NCBI GenBank assembly: GCA_963677785.2
Contig: CAXXDH010000002.1
Location: 62,001 to 126,000 of the forward strand
DNA: 64,000 nt
Source of the DNA: G963665495 sp963677785
Lineage (GTDB): Bacteria > Desulfobacterota > Desulfovibrionia > Desulfovibrionales > Desulfovibrionaceae
Reading direction: 5' to 3'
The notes under the pieces are model-generated. The model ran no database searches. It was not told the origin of the DNA and saw nothing but the letters and a program-made list of their open reading frames with translations. The translations under genes and the position numbers were made by a program. Shown here piece after piece: positions 1 to 9,296 of the stretch. The first letter of the stretch is position 1, and the number at the start of each line of letters is the position of its first letter.

Positions 1-22
1 TTCCTACTGGAGGATAGATTGT

Positions 23-1429
23 ATGAGTAAAAGCAGTATCGGATTGATCGGACTTGCCGTCATGGGGCAGAATCTGGCCCTGAACATCGCCCGCAACGGG
101 TTCGGGATTACCGTCTACAACCGTACGGAAGCCAAGACCCGCGAGTTCATGGACCGCGCGGGCCAGGCCGCGGGTATTCAGGCCGCTTACGACCTGACAG
201 AGTTTGTGGCCGCATTGGAAACGCCGCGCAAGATCATTTGCATGGTCAAGGCCGGGGATCCAGTGGATACGCTCATCGAACAGATCGCCCCTTTGCTTGA
301 TCCCGGCGATCTGCTCATCGACGGCGGCAATTCGCTCTACAAGGACACCGAACGCCGTGGTCCGGCTCTTCGGGAACGCGGATTGCGTTATATGGGCGCG
401 GGCATTTCAGGCGGCGAGGAGGGCGCGCTCAACGGTCCGAGCATCATGCCCGGCGGCGAACCCGAGGACTGGGAAATGATCCGGCCCGTGTTCGAGGCCA
501 TTGCAGCCAAGGCCGAAGGCGAACCCTGCGTGGCTTACATGGGTAAAGGCGGTGCAGGTCATTTCGTGAAAATGGTTCACAACGGCATCGAATACGGCGA
601 CATGCAGCTGATCGCCGAGAGCTACGATTTCATGCGCCTGGTCGTCGGACTCAAACCGGGCAATATCGGCCGGGTTTTCAAGGAATGGAGCAAAGATATG
701 CTCTCTTCCTATCTCATCGACATCACGGCGGACATTTTCGACAAGATGGATCCGGAAAGCGGCGAACCGCTGGTGGACCGGATTCTGGACAAGGCCGGAC
801 AAAAGGGCACCGGCCGCTGGACCGTGGAAAGCGCGCTGGAGCTGGGCGTGCCCACCCCGACGCTGAGCGCGGCCGTGGAGGCCCGGATTCTGTCTTCACT
901 CAAGGACGAGCGCGTTCGCGCTGCGGAAATCCTGGGCTTTGAGGAAAATACGGATCGTCTGGAGTCCTCCTGGACGCAGTTTCTGGGCGAAGCGCTCTAC
1001 GCGGCGAAGATTTGTTCTTATGCGCAGGGCTTTGCGTTGCTGCGGGCCGCGGATACGGAATACGGTTTTGGTCTGGATTACGCGGCCATCGCCAGGATCT
1101 GGCGGGCCGGATGCATCATCCGCGCGCAGTTTCTCAACGACGTCAGCGCGGCGTTCGCGGCCGACCCCGGATTGCCGAATCTGATGCTCGCGCCTTTTTT
1201 CAAGGCAGCCATGACAAAGCACCAGTCCGCGTTTCGGCGCATCGCGGCGGTAGCCATGGCGCGTTGCGTGCCGTTTCCGGCCTTCAGCGCGTCTCTGGCC
1301 TACTTCGACTCCTACCGTTCGCCGCGGCTTCCGGCCAACCTGCTCCAGGCTCAGCGCGACTACTTCGGCGCGCATACCTACGAGCGTACGGACAAGCCCG
1401 GCGTGTTCCATACGGAATGGACTGAGTAA
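23..1429 (+). CDS. gnd: 6-phosphogluconate dehydrogenase, decarboxylating
   Basis: Oxidises 6-phosphogluconate to ribulose 5-phosphate and CO2 with NAD(P)+ in the cytoplasmic pentose phosphate pathway. The 468 residues match the usual full length. The N-terminal Rossmann motif GLAVMGQNLALNIA, the MVKAG segment after the cofactor fold, GGNSLY, and the catalytic-lysine segment KMVHNGIEYGDMQLIAE are all visible, followed by the all-helical C-terminal domain. GGAGG lies 8-13 bases before the ATG and supports this start. It stands alone on the + strand; a strong hairpin separates it from the next gene, so it is probably monocistronic. The window starts only 22 bases upstream, so its promoter is not seen. 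Confidence 0.97.
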   Translation: MSKSSIGLIGLAVMGQNLALNIARNGFGITVYNRTEAKTREFMDRAGQAAGIQAAYDLTEFVAALETPRKIICMVKAGDPVDTLIEQIAPLLDPGDLLIDGGNSLYKDTERRGPALRERGLRYMGAGISGGEEGALNGPSIMPGGEPEDWEMIRPVFEAIAAKAEGEPCVAYMGKGGAGHFVKMVHNGIEYGDMQLIAESYDFMRLVVGLKPGNIGRVFKEWSKDMLSSYLIDITADIFDKMDPESGEPLVDRILDKAGQKGTGRWTVESALELGVPTPTLSAAVEARILSSLKDERVRAAEILGFEENTDRLESSWTQFLGEALYAAKICSYAQGFALLRAADTEYGFGLDYAAIARIWRAGCIIRAQFLNDVSAAFAADPGLPNLMLAPFFKAAMTKHQSAFRRIAAVAMARCVPFPAFSASLAYFDSYRSPRLPANLLQAQRDYFGAHTYERTDKPGVFHTEWTE

Positions 1430-1481
1430 TAGGGCGTTGGCGATACACACGTTTTAATTAAAAGTTCTGGAAAGCGGAGCT

Positions 1482-1518
1482 CGAGGGGGAGAACCTCTTT
1501 CCAGAGGTTTCCCCCTCG
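1482..1518 (+). terminator. Hairpin after gnd
   Basis: A near-perfect hairpin: 16 paired bases with one bulged G and a TTCC loop. It lies between gnd and the racemase-like gene. The following T tract is short and interrupted, so it may be a weak terminator or an attenuator rather than a full stop. Confidence 0.6.
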
Positions 1519-1543
1519 AAACGTCTTTTATGAGGACACGATA

Positions 1544-2800
1544 GTGGTAGCAGGCAGCGGTGCGGCGGACAGGGTGTTGTCTTCGGACGAAGTGTTTTCG
1601 ATCATCGAGCGCGGGGCTCCCAGGGAGATGTTCGCGGGCAAGCGGGTGCTGGTGCTGACGCCGGACGCCACGCGTACGTGTCCGTTGCCCATGATGATCC
1701 GTACGCTGGCCCAGGTGGTGGGGCCGTACGCGGCCCGGCTGGATTTCATGGTGGCCCTGGGCACGCACCAGCCCATGGAGGAGCACGAGATCCTGGAGCT
1801 GTACGGGCTGACGCCCGAGAGCAAGGAGGCTTTGCTTCCGGGCTCGCAGCTGATGAATCACCGCTGGGATTTGCCGGATACGCTCGTCACCATCGGGCGG
1901 CTCTCGGAAGATACCATCGAGGAAATATCCGGCGGCCTGTTCCGCCAGGGCGTTGATGTGGTCATCAACCGCCAGGTCTTTGAGTATGATTTGATCGTGA
2001 TTCTCGGTCCGGTGTTTCCGCACGAGGTGGCGGGCTTTTCCGGCGGCGACAAATATCTCTTTCCGGGCATCTCGGGCGGGGATTTTCTCCATTTTACCCA
2101 CTGGCTGGGCGCCGTGGTCACCTGCTGGGACACCATCGGCATCCGCAGGACGCCCGTACGCGAGGCACTGACACGCGCGGCGGAGCTGGTGACGGTGCCG
2201 CGGTTGTGCATTTCCATGGTGGTCAAATCCAAGGCCGAACTGGCAGGACTGTTCGTGGGCGAGACCCGCGAAGCCTGGACAGCGGCCACGGAAGTTTCCT
2301 CCGGATTGCATATTAAATTTAAGGATAAGCCCTTTCACACGGTCCTGGGTACGGCTTCGCCCATGTACGAGGAAATCTGGGTGGCCGGAAAGGTGATGTA
2401 CAAGCTGGAACCCGTGGTGGCCGACGGCGGCCGGCTGATCATCTACGGTAAACACATCACGCGCGTATCGGATACGTGGGGCACGCTGATCCACCGGGTC
2501 GGATACCATACGCGCGACTATTTCCTGCAGCGTATGCAGGATTTCGCGGACATTCCGCCCGGAGTGCTGGCTCACTCGACCCACGTACGCGGCCTGGGCA
2601 AAATGGTCGACGGCGTGGAAGTGCCGCGCATCGAGCTTATCCTCGCCACCTCCATCCCGGAAAAAATCTGCCGCGAAATCAACCTGGGCTATATGGACCC
2701 GGACAGCATCAACCTGGACGACTACCGCGACAAGGAAGACCAGGGCGTCCTGCTGGTGGAAAACGCGGGTGAGATTCTGCACAGGCTCAAGCCCGCGTAG
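1544..2800 (+). CDS. LarA-family (lactate racemase-like) protein
   Basis: 418 residues of the nickel-dependent lactate racemase (LarA, DUF2088) family, which interconverts D- and L-2-hydroxyacids using a nickel-pincer cofactor bound to a lysine. Key LarA-like features are present: PDATRTCP near the N-terminus, LGTHQP (catalytic-His region), FPHEVAGFSGGDKY (second His and the cofactor-lysine position) and HFTHW. The GTG start is chosen because GAGG lies 8 bases upstream and an earlier ATG at 1530 hits a stop after four codons. No cofactor-building genes (larB, larC, larE) lie in this window, so they would have to be elsewhere. Only loosely similar to the second LarA-like gene at 42880. The true substrate, lactate or another hydroxyacid, cannot be told from sequence. 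Confidence 0.8.
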   Translation: MVAGSGAADRVLSSDEVFSIIERGAPREMFAGKRVLVLTPDATRTCPLPMMIRTLAQVVGPYAARLDFMVALGTHQPMEEHEILELYGLTPESKEALLPGSQLMNHRWDLPDTLVTIGRLSEDTIEEISGGLFRQGVDVVINRQVFEYDLIVILGPVFPHEVAGFSGGDKYLFPGISGGDFLHFTHWLGAVVTCWDTIGIRRTPVREALTRAAELVTVPRLCISMVVKSKAELAGLFVGETREAWTAATEVSSGLHIKFKDKPFHTVLGTASPMYEEIWVAGKVMYKLEPVVADGGRLIIYGKHITRVSDTWGTLIHRVGYHTRDYFLQRMQDFADIPPGVLAHSTHVRGLGKMVDGVEVPRIELILATSIPEKICREINLGYMDPDSINLDDYRDKEDQGVLLVENAGEILHRLKPA

Positions 2801-2805
2801 GGGAT

Positions 2806-3957
2806 TTATGGAAAACTGTGTAACCCGGGCGTCTTTTCGTTGATAAGCCCATCCACGGCTGCGAATCCGAACCAGATCCAGTTGAGGTCGTAATAGCGCT
2901 TGTTGTCCGTGAGTATGGGAGCGAGGCGCTGCGGTGCGAGTTGTTTTTTGCGGATGGCTTGGGCCAGAGCGGGGTGAAACTGCTCCAGGGCGGGCAATGT
3001 GGCCCCGTAGAAACTCAGCGATTCGACATCACTTTTTCTTTTTCCATCCAGTGAATAGCGCGCGTAGAGGCGGCCGTCCCGGGCAATGAGTCTGGCGATG
3101 GCCTCGGTGCGCGCCGGATCGGCGCAGGCCCGCGGATTGGATAGCAGGCGGCAATCCAATGCCACGCGCCAGTACGTCCGTACCGCGTCGTAGGAAAAGT
3201 CACTGTCCAAACCGGCCTTGCCCTCCACTGGAGAAAGCGTGCCATGGGCGTCGATTATGGCGAAATTCGGGGGCAGTCCGGATGGGGAAATAGCGGGAAT
3301 TCTGGACAGCACGGCGTAGCTCGCGCTGCGGACCTGGTCCCAGTTGCCGTCCGGGTCCAGCCGGGCGAAATAGGGATAAGCGTAGGGAGCGAAGTAGGAA
3401 ATATTGATGATACGCTCGTCCACCGCCCAGTTTCCAGCCGAGGGCAGCCATCCGCCAGGGAGCGCTATGCCCGTATGCTGGCGGATGGCTCTGACCAGCT
3501 GTCTGGCGCGTTCCAGATATTCGGCATTGTCAAAAGCCCAGGAAGCGATGAGCAGCGCAAAGGCAATGTCCTGGTCCGCGTCCGTGGCCGTGTTGGCGTC
3601 CAGGATGCGTCCGTGGCTGCTTGTTTCCTTGTCCGGCCGCCAGCGCCATGAATACAGGCCGTCAGGGCGGCGCAAGGTGTCTTCGGTCCAGGCCAGAACC
3701 TTGGCGAAGCATTCGCTGTCGTTCATCCAGGCGGCGCGCAGCAGCGCGTAGGACTGCCCTTCGCTGGTGACTTCATTGCGCAGGGCGTCCCAGACGTAGC
3801 CTTCCTGCGTGATGAAAACGCGTTTGTAAGCCTGCCAGGAGGTGCGCAGAAAATCGGGTTCAGGGGACGATCGCGACTCCGGGCAGCCGGTTATGAACAG
3901 AGCGCTCAGCAACGCGGCGAACAGCCAGACATAGCGGAATCCGGCGCAAGGTCGCAT
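2806..3957 (-). CDS. GH8 family glycoside hydrolase lipoprotein (BcsZ-like)
   Basis: A glycoside hydrolase family 8 enzyme, the family of bacterial cellulases such as BcsZ that trim beta-glucan during export. The (alpha/alpha)6 signatures are visible: SEGQSYALLRAAWM with the candidate acid-catalyst Glu, and DANTATDADQDIA with the catalytic-Asp region. The start at 3957 overlaps the stop of the upstream gene by one base (TGATG), implying translational coupling; an ATG 14 codons earlier lies inside that gene. From this start the protein opens with a hydrophobic signal and a lipobox ending ITGC, so a membrane-anchored lipoprotein is predicted. It is the last gene of the polysaccharide operon. 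The substrate may be cellulose or another polymer, since GH8 enzymes also occur in non-cellulose systems. Confidence 0.88.
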   Translation of the reverse strand: MRPCAGFRYVWLFAALLSALFITGCPESRSSPEPDFLRTSWQAYKRVFITQEGYVWDALRNEVTSEGQSYALLRAAWMNDSECFAKVLAWTEDTLRRPDGLYSWRWRPDKETSSHGRILDANTATDADQDIAFALLIASWAFDNAEYLERARQLVRAIRQHTGIALPGGWLPSAGNWAVDERIINISYFAPYAYPYFARLDPDGNWDQVRSASYAVLSRIPAISPSGLPPNFAIIDAHGTLSPVEGKAGLDSDFSYDAVRTYWRVALDCRLLSNPRACADPARTEAIARLIARDGRLYARYSLDGKRKSDVESLSFYGATLPALEQFHPALAQAIRKKQLAPQRLAPILTDNKRYYDLNWIWFGFAAVDGLINEKTPGLHSFP

Positions 3958-5144
3958 CAGAAAAAGTACCTGAGAAAAAGGGTGCTGCGCAACAGCCAAT
4001 AGCCGTCCGAATCCGTATAGCCGAACCCGCCGACGCCGATACGGAACGAGTCCGTTTTGTAGGCCAGGCTGAGCAAACCGTGAATGCCGGTGGCCGTTTC
4101 TCCGGTTTTTGTTTCATCTCTGGTCCAGAGCAGTTGGGGATTCACTTCAGCCTCGACGTCGAAATGTTCAAAATCTTGAATGGTGTGGAGCATGACGCCG
4201 AGGGTGGTGTGTCTTTGAGGGGAAAAGTACGCGGGTTTTTCTTCTTGTACGGATTCCAGATAAAAATTCGGTCGAATGGCTGTCCAGTGATTGTCGCGGC
4301 TCCAAAGTACGGGGATCTGATAATGGGCGTAGCCCCAGCCGCGCAGGTTGCCGTCCTCAAAGCTGTCCAGGCCGCCTTCCAGACGGAGCTGCTGTTCAGG
4401 TAAGGTGACCAGGTCCACGAACCCTCGGGCTTTATTGATGGCCATGTCCGCGCGTAACTGAGTCATGTCCACCACGCGGTTGAAGAGCCGGACATCGTAT
4501 TTGTTATGCTCGGACCAGATGCTTTCCCGTTTGCCCTCCACTCCGATTTCCGAACCATTTTCAAAGAGGTATTTAGCTCCGAGTTTGCCGCCCGCCAGAT
4601 AGCTTCGGTACATGCTGCGGCGTTGCGCAGCCGTGTAGGCAGTTGCGTCGTTATCGCCAGGATCGTTGTTTAGCGTGTCGAACTGTTCGTACAGGGCGGA
4701 TGCCCAGAGAACCACCTGGGGGGTAAGGAAAAAATCATCGGCGCCCACTTCCACGGAAGTGCGCCACAGGTTGGACTCCGGACGTGCATCCTTTTCAGCC
4801 TGATGGATATGGCCGGTCATGATTTGGACGTGCAGATCAAGCTCGTTGGCCGGAACAGCGGTAAAAAATCCGCCGCCGTGCAGGATGGTAATTTTGTTCT
4901 GGTCCGTGAATGCGGAAGCGAAAGCGCCCACCGAAGAGCGGGTCTTTTTGTGAAGTTCGGCTTCGGCCTTATCAAGTTCGGCCTGGAACCCGTCTTGCGG
5001 ATCGGTTGCAGTAGCAGACAGAGGCTTCTGCTCTTCGTGTTCAAAAAGAGGTGATTCATCCGCCGCTGCCGGGGCGGATGCGCAGAGAAGCAGGATCCAG
5101 CAGGTGGCCAGAATGCCGCAGCAATGTCGCCACGTAGTGTTCAT
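3957..5144 (-). CDS. Outer-membrane beta-barrel protein of the polysaccharide operon
   Basis: About 395 residues with a Sec signal peptide (hydrophobic run ILATCWILLLCASAPAAADE, then cleavage), alternating amphipathic strands and a C-terminal Phe (RYFF), the usual signature of an outer-membrane barrel recognised by BamA. The start is placed at the ATG with GGAG six bases upstream; an earlier ATG ten codons back has no ribosome site. It lies 51 bases after the TPR gene and overlaps the GH8 gene by one base. In classic cellulose systems the TPR scaffold and export barrel are one protein (BcsC); here they look like separate genes. The export-pore role is inferred from context and topology. I do not recognise a specific named family. 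Confidence 0.75.
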   Translation of the reverse strand: MNTTWRHCCGILATCWILLLCASAPAAADESPLFEHEEQKPLSATATDPQDGFQAELDKAEAELHKKTRSSVGAFASAFTDQNKITILHGGGFFTAVPANELDLHVQIMTGHIHQAEKDARPESNLWRTSVEVGADDFFLTPQVVLWASALYEQFDTLNNDPGDNDATAYTAAQRRSMYRSYLAGGKLGAKYLFENGSEIGVEGKRESIWSEHNKYDVRLFNRVVDMTQLRADMAINKARGFVDLVTLPEQQLRLEGGLDSFEDGNLRGWGYAHYQIPVLWSRDNHWTAIRPNFYLESVQEEKPAYFSPQRHTTLGVMLHTIQDFEHFDVEAEVNPQLLWTRDETKTGETATGIHGLLSLAYKTDSFRIGVGGFGYTDSDGYWLLRSTLFLRYFF

Positions 5145-5195
5145 TGCAGCTCCATACGTATGGCCTGCGGCCATTCAGTCGTTTTCTACGGCAGG

Positions 5196-8100
5196 TCACA
5201 GATTGGGTGTTGGACGTCCGCTTTTTGTGAAACGTCTTGCCTGAGCGAAACTTTTTTCTGCCCTGGCGTAATCGCCTCTACGGGTAGCCGCCACGCCGCG
5301 CCACAACCAGAGATTGCCAGGGTCGCCGGCTCCTTCATGAATCAGTTCATCAAATATGCGGAATGCCTGCATATGTCTGTCTCTGGCAATGGCGACATAG
5401 CCCATCCATTCTTTGCCCTTTGGATGTATTATAATGGATTTTTCATGTTTTTGCAATAGGTTATCTGCTTGAAGAGACTTGCCTTGCAGGTGAAGCGCCT
5501 GGACGAGGGCCAGGACGGCTTTCCAGTTCGATGAATCGGTTGCGACGGCCTTGGTGGCCCATTGTTCGGCAAGCTTGAAACGCTTCGCCGCCAGATTGGC
5601 CTGGGCCAGTTCCAGCTCCAAACCTTGCGGGTTGCGTTGTGTCAGCGCCTGGTCGAAAAGGGCGAGTCCGCGTTCGTATTTTCCGGCCTTGATCATGAAC
5701 CTCGCTGTTTCCAGCAACAGGTCCGGCGAGGCCTTTCCTGCGGCCAGGTATTGTTCGTAGGCCTTGGCAGCACGCCGCTTGTCTCCGGCGCGGTCCGCAG
5801 ACCGGGCGATCTTCAGGTAAACTTGTTGTGTCAGACTTTTTTCGGGGATGGCCAGATAGGCGCGCAATGCGTCTTCCGGACGTCCGGCATCCAGGCGCAG
5901 GTCGCCAAGAGCTTCCAGCCCGCTGACGGTCTGCAGAGAGCCTTGCTTGTGCAGAGCTTCATAAATGGCCAGAGCTTTGGATTTTTCCCCCAGCAGCCGC
6001 AATTGTCCGGCCAGCAACAGGCGCTGCTTCGGCGTCAGTTTCCTGATACGGTCCAGGTGTTGCAACGCAGCCACGGCCTGCGCCGGTTCATGGGCGGCCA
6101 TGGCGGACCGGGCCTGCAATTCGAGCAGTCGCGGATTGTCGGATAAGCCGGGATGAAGACCGTTGAGCCGTTTGAGAGCCGCTGCCGCATCGCCCAGTTC
6201 AAGTTCGGTTTCAGCCAGATCCATGACCGTGCGGTAGCGTGTTTTTCCAGGAAGTTTCATGGCCAGTGCGCGCCTGAACCAGTTCCGTGCCTTGGAGTAG
6301 TCCTTTTTCCATTTGTAGAGTCGAGCGATACGTATTGTCAGGCCGCTATCGGCGGGGTGTGTTTTCACAAGTCGCTGGAGCAGAGCGAGGGCGGCGGCAT
6401 AGCGGTTTTGGGATTCGTAAATCCCGGCGAGAGCTTTGAGGCTGCCAACGTCCTTGGGATTTGCGGCCAGTACCTGCTTGTAGAGGCGTATAGCCTCCCT
6501 GGTCTGCCCGGTGCGCTGCAGCAGTCCGGCCAGGCGCGCCGTGGCGTCGGGGCTATCGGGGGATAGTGCCAGATAGCGGTGCAGAGCCTCTGCGGCCTCG
6601 GCAGGTTGCTTGAGCGCATCGAATGCGGCTGCAAGATTCTCCCAGATGGTCGCGTCTTCAGGTGCGGATCGGGAGAGTTGCTGCAGTAGCGGAATGGCTT
6701 GGACAAAATGCTTTGAGAGAAACGCGGCCTCTGCCTTGAGCCGGAGTAGGGCGGCATCGTCGGCGGGCATGTTGGCCATGAGTTCGTATGCCTCGTCGTA
6801 ACGTTTCTCCCGCATCAGCAGCCAGGCGTATCGGATCCGGGTTTCATCCGAGGCCCGGCCTGAGGTTATGAGCTTTTCGTATTCATTTGCGGCCAGTTCC
6901 TGTTTCCCGGCGGCTTCGCTTCCCTTGTCCAGCGCGTAGGCCAGATGTTCCTTGATTTTCGCATCATCAGGATACCGGGCGGCAAGTGCGCCATACAACT
7001 CGGCCGCCGCTTCATAGTGTTTCAACTGCAGGGCCAGTTCGGCCCGTGCTTTCAGGTTTTCCGGCGTGGGGGCTTCGGTAAAGAGCTTGTAGGCCTTTTC
7101 CAGGCGTTTGAGGGCGCGCAGAGCCACGGCCAGCTGGTTTTTGATCTCCGAATCGCCCGGATGTTTGGCCGCCAGCTCTTTGTAGAGCTTTGCGGCTTCA
7201 TCAAAGCGCTGCAGCTCCATGGCCAGCTGTGCGCGTTCGTCCAGGTTTTCCGGGGTGGGGGCTTCGGTAAAGAGCTTGTAAGCCTCTTCGCGGCGTTTGA
7301 GGGCGCGCAGAGCCACGGCCAGCTGGTTTTTGATCTCCGAATCGCCCGGATGTTTGGCCGCCAGTTCTTTGTAGAGCTTTGCGGCGTCGTCGAAGCGTTG
7401 CAGCTCCATGGCCAGCTGTGCGCGTTCGTCCAGGTTTTCCGGCGTGGGGGCTTCGGTAAAGAGCTTGTAAGCCTCTTCGCGGCGTTTGAGGGCGCGCAGA
7501 GCCACGGCCAGCTGGTTTTTGATCTCCGAATCGCCCGGATGTTTGGCCGCCAGTTCTTTGTAGAGCTTTGCGGCGTCGTCGAAGCGTTGCAGCTCCATGG
7601 CCAGCTGTGCGCGTTCGTCCAGGTTTTCCGGCGTGGGGGCTTCGGTAAAGAGCTTGTAAGCCTCTTCGCGGCGTTTGAGGGCGCGCAGAGCCACGGCCAG
7701 CTGGTTTTTGATCTCCGAATCGCCCGGATGTTTGGCCGCCAGTTCTTTGTAGAGCTTCGCGGCGTCGTCAAAGCGCTGCAGTTCCATGGCCAGCTGCGCG
7801 CGTTCGTCCAGGTTTTCCGGCGTGGGGGCTTCGGTGAAGAGCTTGTAAGCCTCTTCGCGGCGTTTGAGGGCGCGCAGAGCCACGGCCAGTTGATTTTTGA
7901 TCTCCGAATCGCCCGGATGTTTGGCCGCCAGTTCTTTGTAGAGCTTTGCGGCGTCGTCGAAGCGTTGCAGCTCCATGGCCAGCTGTGCGCGTTCGTCCAG
8001 GTTTTCCGGCGTGGGGGCTTCGGTAAAGAGCTTGTAAGCCTCTTCGCGGCGTTTGAGGGCGCGCAGAGCCACGGCCAGCTGGTTTTTGATCTCCGAATCG

Positions 8101-9296
8101 CCCGGATGTTTGGCCGCCAGTTCTTTGTAGAGCTTTGCGGCGTCGTCGAAGCGCTGCAGTTCCATGGCCAGCTGTGCGCGTTCGTCCAGGTTTTCTGGCG
8201 TTGAGGCTTCGGTGAAGAGCTTGTAAGCCTCTTCGCGGCGTTTGAGGGCGCGCAGAGCCACGGCCAGCTGGTTTTTGATCTCCGAATCGCCCGGATGTTT
8301 GGCCGCCAGTTCTTTGTAGAGCTTTGCGGCTTCATCAAAGCGCTGCAGCTCCATGGCCAGCTGTGCGCGTTCGTCCAGGTTTTCCGGCGTGGGGGCTTCG
8401 GTAAAAGCCTGGGCTGCTTCTTCCTTGCCGCCGATTGCCCGGATGGCGATGGCGTATTTGTTTTTCAACTCCGGATCGTCGGGGGCTTCGGCGAGCAATG
8501 CGCGAAACAAAGGGGCGGCTTCGGTGAAGCGACTGAGTTCCAAAGCAATTTCCGCGCGTTGGCGCAGGTTGTCCGGCGTGGGAGATTGAGTGAGCAGGGC
8601 ATAGGCTTGTTCCAGCTTTTTTTGTTCCCGCAGGGCGATGATCAATTGGTTTCTTCCCCACGAGGTTTCATCTTCCGGTAGTGTTTGGAGATAGGTTTCA
8701 AGCGTCTGTTGCGCCAGAGCGTAGTCTTTGATGGCCATGGCTGAAGCTGCAAGCTGGCGTAAGACATCGGGTGTGTCAGGATTGCGGGCGAGGAACGCTT
8801 TGAAATCGGCAATGGCCTTGGGGTGCTGTCCGTATTGGGCCTGCAGCCTGGCCCGGCGCAGCAGCAGTTCAGGGGAAAGTGTTTTTTTTGCCAGCGTGTC
8901 GAGCGTTTGCAGGGCCTCCTGGGGGCGGTTCTGTTCGAGGAGAAGCTGTCCGAGTCCGAGGGCAGCCTCGGCGTTGTCGGGAGCCAAGGAAAGAGCGTTT
9001 TTATACCCTTGTTCGGCAGCCGTAGTGTCTCCTGACTGTTCCTGAAGCGATGCCCGGTAGGTCAGGTAGCCCGAATTATCTGGATCGCGCCCCAGAGCTT
9101 TGTTCATCGCGGCGATCGCTTCCGAGAGCTTGTTTTGTTTTGCGAGCTCTTGGGCATCCTTGAAATAGCTGTAGCCGTCTTTCCAGAATTCAGGATTGAC
9201 GTAGATGAGTGTGCCCAGCGCGGCGACAACCCAGATGCTTATGGCCAAGGCCAGCCAAAAGGAGCTTTTTCGGTCGCTGTTAATCCGCGTAGACAT
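5196..9296 (-). CDS. Giant TPR-repeat membrane-anchored protein
   Basis: 1366 residues. A single membrane segment (about residues 12-33, FWLALAISIWVVAALGTLIYV) is followed almost entirely by tetratricopeptide repeats with typical A-x-x-L-Y and P-x-D/N spacing. The predicted layout is an inner-membrane anchor with a long periplasmic superhelix, like the TPR part of BcsC or PelB that guides polymer from synthase to outer-membrane pore. GGAGG lies nine bases before the ATG. The start region overlaps the end of the GT2 gene by 17 bases, so the two are coupled. The centre (about residues 300-740) holds seven 63-residue units that are almost identical, far more alike than TPRs usually are. No catalytic motif is seen. 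Confidence 0.9.
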   Translation of the reverse strand: MSTRINSDRKSSFWLALAISIWVVAALGTLIYVNPEFWKDGYSYFKDAQELAKQNKLSEAIAAMNKALGRDPDNSGYLTYRASLQEQSGDTTAAEQGYKNALSLAPDNAEAALGLGQLLLEQNRPQEALQTLDTLAKKTLSPELLLRRARLQAQYGQHPKAIADFKAFLARNPDTPDVLRQLAASAMAIKDYALAQQTLETYLQTLPEDETSWGRNQLIIALREQKKLEQAYALLTQSPTPDNLRQRAEIALELSRFTEAAPLFRALLAEAPDDPELKNKYAIAIRAIGGKEEAAQAFTEAPTPENLDERAQLAMELQRFDEAAKLYKELAAKHPGDSEIKNQLAVALRALKRREEAYKLFTEASTPENLDERAQLAMELQRFDDAAKLYKELAAKHPGDSEIKNQLAVALRALKRREEAYKLFTEAPTPENLDERAQLAMELQRFDDAAKLYKELAAKHPGDSEIKNQLAVALRALKRREEAYKLFTEAPTPENLDERAQLAMELQRFDDAAKLYKELAAKHPGDSEIKNQLAVALRALKRREEAYKLFTEAPTPENLDERAQLAMELQRFDDAAKLYKELAAKHPGDSEIKNQLAVALRALKRREEAYKLFTEAPTPENLDERAQLAMELQRFDDAAKLYKELAAKHPGDSEIKNQLAVALRALKRREEAYKLFTEAPTPENLDERAQLAMELQRFDEAAKLYKELAAKHPGDSEIKNQLAVALRALKRLEKAYKLFTEAPTPENLKARAELALQLKHYEAAAELYGALAARYPDDAKIKEHLAYALDKGSEAAGKQELAANEYEKLITSGRASDETRIRYAWLLMREKRYDEAYELMANMPADDAALLRLKAEAAFLSKHFVQAIPLLQQLSRSAPEDATIWENLAAAFDALKQPAEAAEALHRYLALSPDSPDATARLAGLLQRTGQTREAIRLYKQVLAANPKDVGSLKALAGIYESQNRYAAALALLQRLVKTHPADSGLTIRIARLYKWKKDYSKARNWFRRALAMKLPGKTRYRTVMDLAETELELGDAAAALKRLNGLHPGLSDNPRLLELQARSAMAAHEPAQAVAALQHLDRIRKLTPKQRLLLAGQLRLLGEKSKALAIYEALHKQGSLQTVSGLEALGDLRLDAGRPEDALRAYLAIPEKSLTQQVYLKIARSADRAGDKRRAAKAYEQYLAAGKASPDLLLETARFMIKAGKYERGLALFDQALTQRNPQGLELELAQANLAAKRFKLAEQWATKAVATDSSNWKAVLALVQALHLQGKSLQADNLLQKHEKSIIIHPKGKEWMGYVAIARDRHMQAFRIFDELIHEGAGDPGNLWLWRGVAATRRGDYARAEKSFAQARRFTKSGRPTPNL
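7078..8400 (-). repeat. Seven-copy 189-bp in-frame tandem repeat
   Basis: Seven consecutive 189-base units (63 codons each) inside the TPR gene, differing at only a few bases. The five central units are nearly identical in protein, with FDDAAKLYKELAAKHPGD; the outer two carry FDEAAK. The last unit in coding order has LKRLEKAYK in place of LKRREEAYK. The period was checked at successive copies, for example 7261 to 7450. The near-identity indicates recent duplication or gene conversion, and copy number may vary between strains or collapse in short-read assemblies. Confidence 0.95.

Noticed and set aside
1454..2782. Antisense open frame opposite the LarA-like gene
   Set aside because: His/Arg/Gln-rich shadow of a gene with clear racemase motifs.
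6945..8204. Antisense repetitive open frame
   Set aside because: Its repeats are simply the complement of the TPR repeats; no independent evidence.
7078..8400. Possible CRISPR-like regular repeat
   Set aside because: The 189-bp units abut without unique spacers and stay in frame within a TPR gene.
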